Shown in pieces: positions 1 through 11,858 of a stretch of DNA of 64,000 nucleotides. Location of the stretch: positions 2,927,001 to 2,991,000 of the forward strand of contig NW_018344024.1 of NCBI RefSeq assembly GCF_002099425.1, given 5' to 3'. The stretch is from Phascolarctos cinereus. Its lineage: Eukaryota; Chordata; Mammalia; Diprotodontia; Phascolarctidae. Every line of letters starts with the position of its first letter. Position 1 is the first letter of the stretch. The position numbers and the translations under genes are program-made. The notes beneath the pieces are model-generated. The model saw nothing but the letters and a program-made list of their open reading frames with translations, did not search any database and was not told where the DNA came from.

Positions 1-1660
1 CGCTAGTAGCTTAGGCCACTCACCATACGTTTTTTCCTGGAGTCCTAACCTTGATGGGGTCGGGTAAGTTTCTCCTATTCCCAGCTTCCATGGACCTCCC
101 ACTAGTTTGGTTGAAGTCTGAAAGAAAATTCCCTTTAAGTTAGCTCTGGGGTCGGGGATCCAGTCAAGGTTCAGAAACTCTGGCTATTATATCAGGTCCC
201 CTCTGGTAAGGATAGATCTAGGCAAATTGGCTATGGGTCAGTCAGAAACTAAAACTAGAAATCCGGCTAACAAGACCGCCGCCTCTTATATGTCAAGCCA
301 TCGCCAATCTGGTGATCACAAGTACTGCTATCACTGATGTCAGTTAACTAAAGATAACTCGAAATTATGTTGGTCACAATATGGGGTTCTTTTGACCGGT
401 CAAAGTTACTTTATCTTAAAATCAAATTAAGTTTAAAGGCCAACAAAACATCTAGCCAAGAGTGGGAATGTTTTCATCATTGGGTTGCTGAGATGGCTGA
501 GGGAGAAGGAAAGGCAGAAGCCTCTTCCCTTAAGGCTCACAAAGCCACTTCAGCACTCTTTCCCAGGCTCCAAATAATCCCTCTCCCCTTTCCCTTACAG
601 GCTATGGTCCTGACTGGGACTCAGATCCCCAAACTTAACTTTATTGGGACTTGCCCCTTTAAATCTGCAATCTCAGGGGCACTCTGAGGAAGGCTCACAG
701 GATCCAGTTACACTATCAGGTCTTGGATCCTCACAAATTCTCCAACCCCTTTTCCTCAGAATAATAATAATAATAGCCAATTCATGTGGGGGGGCTTTCT
801 AACAAGCCTCTAATTCCCTCTGTCTCTGTCATTAAGTGCGCACTATGTCATTATGTTTGTATTGTATTTGTCCTGTCAATTTGTCTGTCGGTTTGTGTCT
901 CTGTATCTGTACCTTATAAGATTTTAAATGCAGCCAAAGACTTCTAAGGGCTGCAGCTAGGGAAACAACAAATTGTAAAACTCCTTTCTTGTGGGTCCAG
1001 GCCTGGCCAGCCTAGACCTACAGTGAAAAGTTAGATACAGCTAAAGACTTCTTAGCAGATTCTAAAGGTTTTGAGATTAATCATTAAGAAATTGGGAAGT
1101 TGTTCATTTTGGGACTGTTGGAGAAAACTTCTGAGACTGGGGGTGATTCCAGGAGCTCACCCTCTGCTAAAACACCTCCTTCCAATCCTGATTCCTCAGC
1201 ATTCCCCACTCCCCCCCTCAGAGATAAGCATCTCAATAAGGGGACTGAAAAAGAGAAGAGAATGCTGGAGAATTGTAGGGAAAATTTAAATCAGCCTTCC
1301 CTATCTGGCAAAAGGAGGAGAGGGGCAGCTAACACAGACTAGCAGTGATGGTCTGCTATCAGCCCTATGCCCCTGGGCATCTTGCAGCCCACGCTTCTAG
1401 GCAAGACCTGGGACTAACGTCCAGGTTCAGTACATTCTGCCCAGCCTGCCCCAGCAGCTGCAAACGGCACCAGCCTCAGTAAATTATGCAGCTGTGGGGA
1501 GGAGAGAAGTGGACAGGTCAGAACTATGATAAGATTCCATATGCCCTGCCACCAAGAATTATCACCACTGGCAAAGCCCTGGCATCAGCCACCCAAACCC
1601 CTGGAAGGCCTGGCAATAGCATTATGAGGTGAGAAGCCAACTTCTACTCTTGGTAAGCCC
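1..1660 (+). mobile_element. Endogenous retrovirus fossil, 5' leader and gag-like part
   Basis: The left edge holds a leader with a splice-donor-like GGTAAGT near 64-70. It is followed by a gag-like stretch whose start, near 235, encodes Met-Gly-Gln, like the myristoylated matrix start of gammaretroviruses. The next 1.4 kb is richer in G and C than its surroundings and Pro/Ser-rich in translation, as expected for matrix and p12-like gag. The element is clearly broken, with multiple interruptions. Its upstream LTR lies outside the window or only its tail is present. Assignment to the class I (gamma) ERV group is inferred from these features. Whether it belongs with the LTR at 5027-5501 is uncertain, because the two ends do not obviously match. 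Confidence 0.6.
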
Positions 1661-1689
1661 CATACTTCTCTGTTCCAGTTTTGGAATTT

Positions 1690-1845
1690 ATGGCAAGTTA
1701 TTTTATCTCTGTTTGCCCTGATTCCTGATTTGTAAAAGGAAAAATAATAATGGTTGTTGTTATGGGATCAAAACGATATAATGATTGCAAAGTGCTTAAC
1801 ACAATGACATATGTTAGACAACATTATTATTATTGTCTCTCTAAC
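1690..1845 (+). mobile_element. MIR-related CORE-SINE, 3' half
   Basis: The segment carries the typical MIR/THER1 tail: a 'tgccctgattcctgatttgt' motif (the cctcatctgtaaaatg block), then an AATAATAATGG run, GATTGCAAAGTGCTTAAC and a TTATTATTATTGT end. The tRNA-like head is absent. It lies between the gag-like part and the AT-rich interior, so it either was inserted into the retroviral fossil or marks its inner boundary. Confidence 0.6.
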
Positions 1846-1859
1846 TTAAAACCACTTAA

Positions 1860-4800
1860 AGTGGTTTCTAAATACCATGAGTAATTAGATCAATAATTTC
1901 TATATGTGATAATCTGGAAATGCAACTGATGTCATCTGAAGTTTATTGTTTGTGTTGTTAGTATGTTTCTAAATATTATTTCTAAAACTTTCTTGGATTA
2001 TAAAATTTGAGAGATCATTGTGAGGTAGAAATGGTACATATGGTTTAGTCTTTTAAAAGGATGTGATAAAATTGGATAATTTGAAAACTGTTAACATTTA
2101 ATGAGGTATATTTTGTAAGCAGGTAATTAATTTGTTCCATTTCAAGTTTTAAATACCTGATAATTGTTTATGGTATAGTTATATTTCTGAGATTTTTTAT
2201 ATGGTGTAATCTGGTAAACAAATTGTATCAGCTATACTGTTGAAAAAAAAGCAATTTCTCTTATAATCCAGAGATGTTAGATCAAGAATTGTCATCCCTC
2301 CCAAAATAATAATAAGAACAAATAATGGATGGTTTAGAATAAACTTCCAAGTTTTATTTGCTTTTAAGAGGAAGTTTCACCTAAAATTTTTATCAAATCT
2401 GTGTAAAAGTTTCCTGTGCTGTGAAATTCCTGAGTAAATGAGAATCCTTGAGATATGTTAATTTGAAGATGTATGGATTACCACATTCACTATCTTTGTG
2501 AGATTCCAGAATGTAATAGTTTTTCCTAACTTCCAGTGATATATTTAAAGACAAAGGAAAGAAAAATAAAGAGTAAATTTTTAAAGGCTTGATAATTTTT
2601 TTTTTATTGTGATAAGGCTAATTTAAATGGGTATGTTTTTTATGCATTATAAAAACTGAATTTTTTTTTCTCCATTGCAAATATCTTTTTGACTAAGGAA
2701 CTTTGTGATATCTAGGAATTCTGTAACAACTAGGAATTTAGTTTGTTATAGTACTTTGGGAAGTTATTTATGTTACTTAAGGACATTTTACACAACTTAG
2801 TTTTAATAAATTCCAATGTTAAAGGTTTATTTTTACTTTAAGGTGGAAAGGAAAGATATTATCACTTTAAAAATTTCTAACAAATGTTCTTCATAAAAGT
2901 TTAGTGATTATTCTTCTTAACATCAAGACAAATTTTAAATTGTTTTTAAAGAAGGGAAATACTTTCAGAAGATATGTCTTGTTTGATTTTTTTTTGAGGC
3001 CTACAAAATTTTTATTTGCAAGATAACTTACTGCTAAATTATTGTAACAAGTTGTAAAGCAGAAGAGATCTTGCTGTTTTGATCCTAATCTGTAGTCACT
3101 TCATGGCCTAAGCAAGAGTTAAATTAGTGTTTGCACTTATATGCTTAAGATTCAAATCTGAAATATCTCATTCTTTCAGAGTGAGTATAATTAGAGAAGA
3201 ATAAACAAGCTTGTGAACAAGGACATAAATCCATCAGTTTCTGAGATTAAAGTTAGTAACCTCTTTGTTTTGTTTAAGGATTAGGATTCCAGTGCAGTTA
3301 TGTTAGTGAAGAGCAGTAATTTATGAGCTCTTTTGTGTTAACTTAATGGGAAATCTAATATTATTATCAATCTGGAATTTGAACATGTGCAGAAATTTAT
3401 ACAAACTTCTAGAAGACTCACCTAAAGATGTTCCCATTGTTTAAAGGCATTATGAGAGCAGTAGTATTTTTCTGTGATCAGTCTCTTACTGTTACAAATG
3501 CGAGATTAAATTCTTATTATGTAGGATATGTGACTTTATGGGACAGAAATTTACTGTTGTTTTGAGCTTTGATTACCAGGATAATTGTGTGAGTTGTCAT
3601 GAAGCCAATAGTAGGATGGCATGTGCTGCAGGCTGAGAACTGATAAAGGTGGATGTCTGTCTCTGGGAAGAGTTTTGAGGACGACCTTGGACACAGCCTA
3701 GGTAGGATCTTCCTGACTCTATTTCCCAATTCCTTTCTGAAAAGGAAAATTCCCCACCTAATTAATCCTAAGCCCTGCTTTTAACTTCCAGTGACTACAT
3801 GATTGGCTATCAGATATGACTCATGCCTGGAATCAAATAGAACTAAGGAAGCTCTTTCCTTCTGATATGATATATGACCTTGTCCCTCTGTAACATCTCT
3901 GAGTTACCATAATACGATGCAAGTATGAATAGCTTACAATTTTAACTTACATTCATGGCCAAGTAATAATAATACAGGAATATCATCCTCCTAAGGAGGA
4001 AATGTTTAGACAAAATAAGACAAAGAAGTAATGTGATAGATGTCTAATTAAATAGGATAGCAAATCTTGAGAAAAGCAACAGAATTATACTGATTCCTCT
4101 AAGAATTATATACAGATGTATATGATTGGCTTCCAAAATGTATCTATCATGGAAATCCAAGCTTTAAACATATTTGGGTAATAAGATCTCCAATTTAGAT
4201 TTTTCACCAAAAAAAAAAATTGTATAGGATAGTGGTAAAAGTAAGTGAAATTATTTCTCCTTTATTAAGGTATCTGTCTTATAATTTTAAAAGGCAGGAG
4301 AGCTCATTTTATGGTTGGATCTTCACGTTTTAAACAATTCTTATACCAGGTACAGGATGTAGTTAAGAACAGAAGCAGCAGATGATAGCAAAAATGAAGA
4401 ACCAAATTTAAGTGACTATACTAATTAATACTAAGTCAAAATTATCTGGGAACTTCTAAATCTAAACCAGAGAAACAGAACTCCATTTTTGAACTGCCTA
4501 TGAATTAAACCTATTGTACATGAGCAAGGAATTTAATGTTAGTTAACATTGGTAATAATGATTGTATTGCTTTGTATGATTCATGTTTAAGTTTTCTTGG
4601 TTATCTTGGTTACATGTAAATCTCTCTTCTCAAAACTAGTCTATTGTGAACCCTCTAAGTAATTTAATCTGTACCTGATTAATGTAATTATGTGATTTTG
4701 TGAATTATGAGAAAACTTTGTTGTATTGTTTGAACCTAGTCCTGTGTGGCTGGGAAACTGAACCATCTCTATGTGCCCTTAACTAAAGACTTATGTTATG

Positions 4801-5014
4801 TTATTTTCTCTCAATTATCAACTCAAACATCTTCTATGAGCCTCTATCAAGTCTATGTGACTACTCCCATAGCTGCCAACTTCTGGATATGGACTCTGGG
4901 ATCATCTGAAGATGCCTGCTCCAAGTGGACATCTCTTTCCATCCCTGAGGAAGAGGAAGGTTTTTCCCACACCTTTCTTGGTCTACAGGTGAAGCCTTCA
5001 GCTTACCTTTGACC
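1860..5014. other. AT-rich interior without recognisable genes
   Basis: This 3.1-kb stretch lies between the gag-like part and the polypurine tract of the 3' LTR. I see no recognisable protease, reverse transcriptase, integrase or envelope, and no open frame longer than about 90 codons. It is rich in TTTAA and TAAATT words. It could be a decayed or non-coding interior of a non-autonomous retroviral element, or host DNA between two separate fossils. The last 260 bases (4746-5012) are less AT-rich and may belong to the retroviral 3' region. Confidence 0.4.
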
Positions 5015-5501
5015 AAAAGGAGGAAATGATAATCATTTAAGATCAATTGAGCCCCAATAAAGGCCAAAAAACCTGAATTAATCTTTTTTTTCTCTGAGTG
5101 AATTAAGAACACCCCTTCCTGTGTCAGCAAATTCCAGGACCAGATGGAACTGACCACCATTCCTGCTGGTCGTTATCACTGGGCCCAGGATGTCTGGGAC
5201 CAGATACTCTCTTGAATAATGGGACTTTTCTTATCTTGAGTTTCTATTGACACTTTGGCATTCTTCTGTTAAACAAACATATGGAGGCTGTATTTTTTTT
5301 TTGTAACACAGACATCCTCAGTCTGATCACTCTAAACTGTATAAAACCTCTCTCGTTTTGCCTTATCTCCGAGTCAGAATCTCATCTGGCTCCCATGATT
5401 CGCTAGCTAAAAGGGAATAAACTATATAATCATGTATCACCTAACTTGTTTGCCTTCTTTAACCAAACTTTCAGGTTAACACTACTTATACACAATTATC
5501 A
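5015..5501 (+). mobile_element. Retroviral 3' LTR with polypurine tract
   Basis: A polypurine tract (AAAAGGAGGAAA, 5015-5026) is followed directly by an LTR of 475 bp (5027-5501). It begins TGATAAT and ends ATTATCA, a perfect 7-bp terminal inverted repeat with the canonical TG/CA ends. Inside lie a TATA box (TATAAAA near 5340) and a polyadenylation signal (AATAAA, 5417-5422), in the spacing expected of U3-R-U5. This end is well defined. No second copy of this LTR is in the window, so its age cannot be estimated by LTR comparison. Confidence 0.75.
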
Positions 5502-5619
5502 CCTTCCTTTTACACATACTTGGCAAGGAAATGACAATGGTCAAGACAGATTATAAAACACAAGTTAAGAAGTTGGTAGAATTAATGAAAAACTATAACA
5601 TATAGTTTCAAATAGTTGA

Positions 5620-5725
5620 CTTAAGCATTGAGAAATAAAGAAACTTGCCCACTGTCACACAACCAGTACATGTCAAAGGCAAGGCTTGATGGCACATCTA
5701 GTCAGCTGCTATTTTGCCTTCAGGG
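5620..5725 (-). mobile_element. MIR-related SINE fragment
   Basis: The antisense CORE-SINE block is visible: GAAACTTGCCCACTGTCACACAACCAGTA, then a degenerate 'ggcaaggcttgatggcac'. Both ends are truncated. Confidence 0.55.
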
Positions 5726-5733
5726 AAAAAAAA

Positions 5734-5877
5734 TACATACATAGATATAGACACACACCCTATAAATACATATAAATACATATATACATATATATGTATA
5801 TATACATATATATGTATATACACACACGCACACACACACACACACATATATATATGCACACGTATATGTACATATAC
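5734..5877. repeat. TA/CA microsatellite containing a 40-bp palindrome
   Basis: Mixed (ATAC)n, (TA)n and (CA)n tract. Positions 5781-5820 form a perfect 40-bp inverted repeat with no spacer, made from alternating TATATACA and TGTATATA units. Confidence 0.9.
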
Positions 5878-5967
5878 CTGAAGGATATATTATCTATTTC
5901 CAATCAAACATACCTGGGAGTCCAGTTTTAAGCTCTGATAACTCAGAAATGAATATTTTGTGATGAA

Positions 5968-6352
5968 GAAAAATCAGTGAGTAAATAAGCATTTATTAAG
6001 CACCTTCTGTAAGCCAAGCATTGTGTTAAAGGGATACAAAGAAAAGCCATCTCTGATCTCCATATGCTCCTGTATGTACAGTGATACATAGGATAAATAG
6101 ACTATAATTAAAAGAGTAGAGGCAGTAGAATTAAGAAGGGTTGGGGAAAACTTCCTGTAGAAAGTGGAATTATAGCGGGCATTTGAAGGAAGACAGGAGG
6201 TAGAAATGGGAAAGCTCAGCATGAGGGAAAAAATATCAGTAAAAATGCATGAAGCAGGGAGATGGAGTGTCTTACTCAAGGAACAACTAGGAGGCCAATG
6301 TGGTTAGCTCAAAGAGTGTGTAAAGCATAAGATGTAAGAGTCCTAAAGGAGA

Positions 6353-6399
<47 letters not shown>

Positions 6400-6497
6400 G
6401 AAGAGAGAGAGAAGAGAGAGAGAATAAGCATGTTTGAATGACCAACAGAGGGGTTTTATATTTGATCCTGGTGGTAACAGGGACAACTGTTTTGTTT
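5968..6497 (-). mobile_element. L2 LINE 3' region
   Basis: Antisense L2 3' UTR. It starts with the reverse of the L2 terminus (AGCATTTATTAAGCACCTTCTGTAAG..., 'attgtgttaaagggatacaa') and continues through 'aacttcctgtagaaagtgga', 'gaacaactaggaggccaatg' and 'ttttatatttgatcctggtg', all in L2 order. A (CA)n(GA)n microsatellite at 6354-6424 has expanded inside it. Confidence 0.8.
6354..6424. repeat. (CA)n then (GA)n compound microsatellite
   Basis: About 40 bases of CA repeat followed by interrupted GA repeat, inside the L2 copy. Confidence 0.9.
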
Positions 6498-7640
6498 TTT
6501 GTTTATTTGCTTGTGTTTTGTTGTTTTTTAGAGTAAAATTCTCTGCATAGCTATAAGAATCAATGACTCATGAAGTGCCCAGCTGAAACTGCATGCATTA
6601 AAAAAAAAAAAGTGCAACCTATCCTCTTCTCAGTCTCATTTTTTAAAAATGGTCTCTTTGAGTGGGGACTCTTTTGAGCTGCCAGGTCAGGGGGTGTCAA
6701 CTGGTTGTACTCCTTCATCCACTTGCCATTTATCTTTGAGCAAATGGCATCCTTTTTTTTTCCTGTTTATTCTTTCTTGAACTTAGGTAAATTAGTATTT
6801 CTGAAATGAAACTGACTAGGTATCTAAGTGCGGTTGATAGATCCTAAGCCCTCACAAAAGAATTTCCTAACAACTAGAATTGAGAACAGAGTCCACCTGA
6901 GATGATAGCCGTGTTCATTGGGGAAGTAGCAGCTAATAAGAGAGAAAATGAAGCAGATGAATGTAGAAAGACATTTACCCCAGGACGATAGGGGCTTCCT
7001 TCTTGAAGAGGAAAATTCTGAATACAAAATCTAAAATGTCACTGATGCTCAGAGCTCATGAGAGTACTATGTTTAAGAAGAAATTTAGAAGGATTCCTTA
7101 AAGGGAGAAAAAGGATTTTTCTGAGCCAGGAGTTCAGAGGTATCCTTTTGTCAAATGTGTTATCTATACAAGAGTTCCACTAAAATGCTATTCACAATTT
7201 GAGTCAAATCTCTCAAGGCAAGGTATGAATAAGAATATTAGAGGAAATGTTTTATAGTAAATGTTTTTATTATGCCTACTGAGAAAATACATTTTCTAAA
7301 AGCTAATTGAGGTACTGGCTTATTATCGGCAATTATGTGAAAGTTACTTGTTTACTATGAATTAGAAGTACACCAGTGGGGACTTAGAAGTGATACTGTT
7401 TTAAACCACAACCTCTAAGAGTAACATCTAAAAACTTGAGAAAAATTAAGAGCAACCCTTAGGAGACCAGTTTAGAGAATGGCCTCAGAGTGGGTACTAC
7501 ACATACATATACATATATCATCATAAAATTTTATTTTGAACATAAAATATCATTCAAACATGTTTAGATACCTTCATTAAAATAGAAGTAAATATATATA
7601 TATATATACATATTTGTATTGAATATTAGATTTGGTAAGT
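6498..7640. other. Anonymous sequence
   Basis: A T-rich start (6490-6535), an A run at 6600-6612, an ordinary AT-rich stretch and a short (TA)n at 7588-7612. I recognise no gene or repeat family here. Confidence 0.5.
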
Positions 7641-7646
7641 ATCAGG

Positions 7647-7910
7647 GGCAGCTAGATGGTACTATGAATAGAACACTGGACCCAGAGCCAGGAAGACCTG
7701 AATTCAAATGCAGCCATGGACACTTACCAACTGCGTGATCATGGGCAAGTCTCTGAAACTCTCTCAGCTTCAGTTTCCTAATTTGTAAAACGGAGATAGT
7801 ATTGTCATCTTCCTCCAATGGTTGTTGTGAAGATAAAATGAGATGATATTTATAAAGTTCTTCACAAAACTTAAAAGACTCTATAAATGCTAGTTATTAC
7901 ATACATTTTA
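7647..7910 (+). mobile_element. MIR-related CORE-SINE, near full length
   Basis: The tRNA-like head 'gggcagctagatggtactat' with A-box and B-box-like (GAATTCAAATGC) motifs is followed by the CORE 'gatcatgggcaagtctctga'. The tail runs TCAGTTTCCTAATTTGTAAAACGGAG, 'ggttgttgtgaagataaaat' and 'ctataaatgctagttatta'. All parts are in the standard order and the copy is moderately diverged. Confidence 0.85.
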
Positions 7911-8049
7911 TAAATGTATATACATATTCAGACATGCATAACAGCTCTATTATATAATTATATATGTAAAATATATAAAAAGAAAGAAAAATGGAAGTAT
8001 TTCAATGTTTCATATGAAAGCACTTGAGATCCGATAAGCAAAGTGGTTT

Positions 8050-8084
8050 CTAGGGAAACAAGCAAACAAACAAACAAACGAAAA
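8050..8084. repeat. (CAAA)n microsatellite
   Basis: About seven AAAC/CAAA units with minor variation. Confidence 0.85.
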
Positions 8085-8217
8085 ATGCTATAGTTGAATT
8101 CAGGCAAACAACAAAATAAAATGGTTAAATTCCATCCTAAACAACTAGTTACTTAAAAAATTTAACCTTTAAAAAGTGTGTGTAAGAGCAAGAGCAATTC
8201 ATTGTATCATATATTAC

Positions 8218-8350
8218 TCCAATCCAAATAAATACAATAAACATTAAGCACTTACTATTTGCTAGGCACTGTACTAATTATGGAGATACAATTAATAAAA
8301 AAGAAAGAAAGTCCCTGCACTCAGGGAATTTATAATCTAATGGGGAAGGG
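8218..8350 (-). mobile_element. L2 LINE 3' terminus
   Basis: Reverse of the L2 end: 'taaacattaagcacttacta', TTTGCTAGGCACTGTACTAATTATGGAGATACA, then 'agtccctgcactcagggaat' and 'ttataatctaatggggaa'. The 8350-8640 continuation may be further L2 but is too diverged to assign. Confidence 0.75.
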
Positions 8351-8937
8351 GGAAGAACACACAAAAGAAGGCCAAAAAAAATTGATGGGGAGATACCAGA
8401 GGTACAGGGCAGGTCCAACTTATTGTGTAGCCTTAAAAATAGGCAGAACAACAGATGTAGAGAGGAATGAGTCAAATTTCCAGTTTCTTCCCACTATAAA
8501 TGAAGGTCAGGAAGAGTTTGTTACTCCACCATCAGCCCTCCAATCAGAGGGGAGAAGAGGCTACAGGAGGTGGTGTTGGTCAAGACTTCAATTAGCCAGG
8601 ATGATGAGATTAGATGTGAATAGCTTAACCTGAGAGGGTCATCTATTTCTACAAAGTTCAACTACTGCCTCTGGCACAAAATAGCAGTGTTTACAAGAAC
8701 AAGTCATTTAACCCCTCTGTGTCTTCCATGAATATGGTAATATCGTATGTATATTAATTAGATAATATTTGTTGATCTGAATCAGGAAAGGAAGTTTCTA
8801 GAAGTGTCCCACACTGATGAAATCACAAAAGCAGACCCACCAAAATCACCACACTAACAGAAGCTGCAGCAGAATCAACAGCAGCAACTCACTTTAGAGT
8901 GTATGGATAGTTTACCCAAAACCTTGCTCACAACAAC
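8351..8937. other. Mostly anonymous sequence
   Basis: Possible further L2 to about 8640 and a weak MIR-like word block at 8655-8745 ('caagtcatttaacccctctg'). The rest is anonymous. Confidence 0.4.
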
Positions 8938-9055
8938 ATTGTCAGTCAATCAATAAGTCATCGGGTACTATGCTATGCACTGAGTATAAAAGAGAGGTCA
9001 ATACATCCTCTAACTTCAAGGACCTCACAAATTAACAATGGAGTCAAATCTGAAA
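8938..9055 (-). mobile_element. L2 LINE 3' terminus
   Basis: Short reverse copy of the L2 end: TCAATCAATAAG, 'actatgctatgcactgagta', 'cttcaaggacctcacaaatt'. Confidence 0.65.
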
Positions 9056-10079
9056 ATAACTGCACGTATCACTACAACCACTCTTTTGGATAAATGCACA
9101 AACGACACAACAGGACAACTGTTTGGCAAGCAGAAAATAACAATTGTTTAGCTAGGTTGTTGTTGCACCAAAATGACAGACTATTTCAGCACTCTATAAA
9201 TGTAGCTGAAGATTAATGCTTTGTCCTTATCATTTTTTATTTCCATTCCCCTCCTCTTCTTTTTGACATCTGTATCTCAACAAGGCGTGAATTGTAGATT
9301 CCATAGTAATACATGCTCAGTACAAAGCCATACTTCTCAGGGAAAAAAAAAAAAAGGCAAATCCAAGGGCAAAAAAAAAAAAGCATAACATCACAGCATG
9401 TCAAACATATTTCTTTAATTGATACACATTAATCTTTTTAAAAATAGGCAATTATAGCCAGAAAATGGCACATCATTGTTTTTCTACAAAAAAATAAAAG
9501 ACTTTGACTCCGTGTGTGCTCTGGTTTCTAACTTGAGTCTCATCAGTACATTTGAGACTGTTAAGCTTTGTATTAATGCAATTTAAAAAAAATGAAGTAG
9601 ATATTTAATGACTAATTTACTAACCTTTCATGGACGTTATTTTTATTTACCTTTTGGGGCTATTTACACAGCATTAATTCAGCAAATGAATAGTTGTGTG
9701 TCTACAAGATACCACATGAATGATTGACTGCTTCGCAGACTTTAATGAGATAAGCTAACAAATATACCTGCACAAACCACAATGACAAGTTTTAATATTG
9801 TATCATTTCCCACAATATTGAAATGATCAAAATTGTTTTCACCATGCTACCTCATCTTGACAAACATCTGTTAAGAGCTTCCATACAATTCAGAGCTTGG
9901 ATGCACTTAAATATAAAAAAGAGGAGGCTTAACTTTCTGAATCAGTTGGTTTAAAGATACTTTATCTTTAACAGGAATGGAATTCTTGCTTTCTGACTAG
10001 ACTTCAACTTACTTAATAGTTCTACCTCATAATGGGCCAGGAATGACTATTCCATTCCACACTATTACTGTTGGTTTTG
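9056..10079. other. Anonymous sequence, possible single-copy DNA
   Basis: No repeat family recognised. 9640-9960 is a stretch of complex, non-repetitive sequence without microsatellites. It might be single-copy or conserved non-coding DNA, but nothing in the sequence proves it. Confidence 0.4.
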
Positions 10080-10952
10080 ATAGAGATCTTACAACATATC
10101 CAGAATCTTATATTTTCAGACAGGGAAGGGATGTGAGTGGTCTTGTAGTCTAATTCATCTCTGCAACATACCCAAGAGCCTATCCAACCCTGGCTTCTCA
10201 GCCTTTAATAGAGGATAACCCTCTCTCCTTTATGCAATTCATTCCATTTTTCAATAGCTCTAATTGTTAGGAATATTCTCCTTACTTTCAGTGTCACTTT
10301 ATATCTTTGCAACTCCTAGACTCTGTAAACAGAAGATATTCTATCTTCCAAAAGACAGTTGTTGAGATACTTAAAGATAACTGTATTCAAATCACCTTGA
10401 GTATGCTTTTCCCCTTTAAACAATCTTCAGAGAGCATAGACTCTGTACCTTTTAACCTACTTTTGGATGTTCTTTAGCTTATGGATGCCCTTCCTAAAAT
10501 ATTAATATGGAATTCCTGTCAGTAATGTGTAACAATTCTGAAACTGAAGTGAGCTTATCATCTTGTGTATCTTGTAGCTCCAGATTGTCTTGCACAAGGT
10601 CTCTGCTGGTATTTTCACACTTTGAGACTGGATGGGTCTCAAGGACTGTGAAAGAGGAGTTTCTCAGAATACTACACAGTGTCCTAAGATGTCAGTTTTT
10701 GTTTCATGTTAAAATGGAACTGTTGGATAAGAGAAGTGCCTTGACGTATTTTTACTAATTTATTAAAGGTGTTATCCAAGGGAAAAGTAAAATGTTAATG
10801 TCATTCCCTGTCTAGTGAGTACAAAATGCAGAAGCATAATTTTCTCCTCAATACTGCAAATCATGCTTCCCTTAACGCATTAGCTTTTTTGGCTGCCATA
10901 TCACACTATAAACTCATATTTTTTTTTTAGTGCACTTAATAAGCCAGATCTA
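10080..10952 (-). mobile_element. CR1/L3 LINE fragment
   Basis: Antisense CR1/L3 landmarks appear in order: 'ctctaattgttaggaatatt', TTTGCAACTCCTAG, GAGATACTTAAAGATAACTGTATTCAAATCACC (the 'atacttgaagacagctatca' block), and 'attagcttttttggctgcca' TATCACACTATAAACTCATATT near 10880. This covers the C-terminal coding region and 3' UTR. A mariner-type MITE directly follows. Confidence 0.75.
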
Positions 10953-10954
10953 TA

Positions 10955-11022
10955 AAGGTTGTTTCAAAAGTCTTAGTGTAAATTTAAGCTATTAAAGCTT
11001 GAATACTTTAGGACACCCTCTG
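10955..11022. mobile_element. Mariner-type MITE
   Basis: A 68-bp imperfect palindrome. The left arm 'ttgtttcaaaagtcttagtg' ...AAGCTATTAAAGCTT mirrors the right arm ...GGACACCCTCTG. It is flanked by TA on both sides, the target of Tc1/mariner elements. The arm sequence resembles the end of the larger mariner-like element at 40877. It has no coding capacity. Confidence 0.55.
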
Positions 11023-11748
11023 TATATGTACATGTGTGAGTTGCCCCAAATTACTGGATTGCTAATTTCATCATGATATACACCACAATGTTGACATCTG
11101 ATAGGTTGTTTATGATATTTCATTAGGTATACATGCTTTTAAAGTTCACATTTCTGTGCCATTTTTAACTTGATTATGGGATTTTAATGTTCCATATGGA
11201 AACATGAGCTCCAATAACTTATTAAGTTATTTTAAAGGCCAATAAGTACTGTAATGTATTTTCATTCATAATTTTTAAATAAATATATATTATATATACA
11301 TTTATAAAAAGCATTTTTTGTCTGATGAATACATTTCTCATGCATGTGTATTATAGGTTAATGTCCTAGTAATTAAGATAATGCTAATGGGTAGAAAGTG
11401 AGCTCATTTTGATAGGAAAATTTGTTTTCTTTAGAAATAAACAGGGAAAAGTAGTTTAGTGCTATTTTTTCCAATTTTTAAAACATTTTTGTTATTATCA
11501 TGTACATATATATATTTGAAGGGCAGATGAGAGTGTATTTATAGCTTAAAGGTGAAAACAAGCTTAACAGTGAAGAGGAGGTTGGAAAGGTTTCAAGTCA
11601 CATACATTTTCAACTTCTACGTCTGAAAAATACTGAAAACAAATAATCTTAGAGTGTGAAAACTGGAAGAAACTTTTAGCAGGTCCTTGCAATATCAGCA
11701 GTGGCAGCAGAAAGGCAGTCCTGGGATATCACAATTATCCACAGTAAG
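11023..11748. other. Anonymous AT-rich sequence
   Basis: Contains short TA-rich runs (11276-11312, 11502-11514). No gene or repeat family recognised. Confidence 0.5.
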
Positions 11749-11814
11749 GTAGACAGATAGACAGATAGATAGACAGGTGATAGATAGACAGATAGATAGA
11801 CAGGTGATAGATAG

Positions 11815-11855
<41 letters not shown>
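11749..11855. repeat. (GATA)n microsatellite with a higher-order repeat
   Basis: The first part is a tandem duplication of a roughly 30-base unit (CAGATAGATAGACAGGTGATAGATAGA). The second part is pure GATA, about eleven units. Confidence 0.9.
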
Positions 11856-11858
<3 letters not shown>

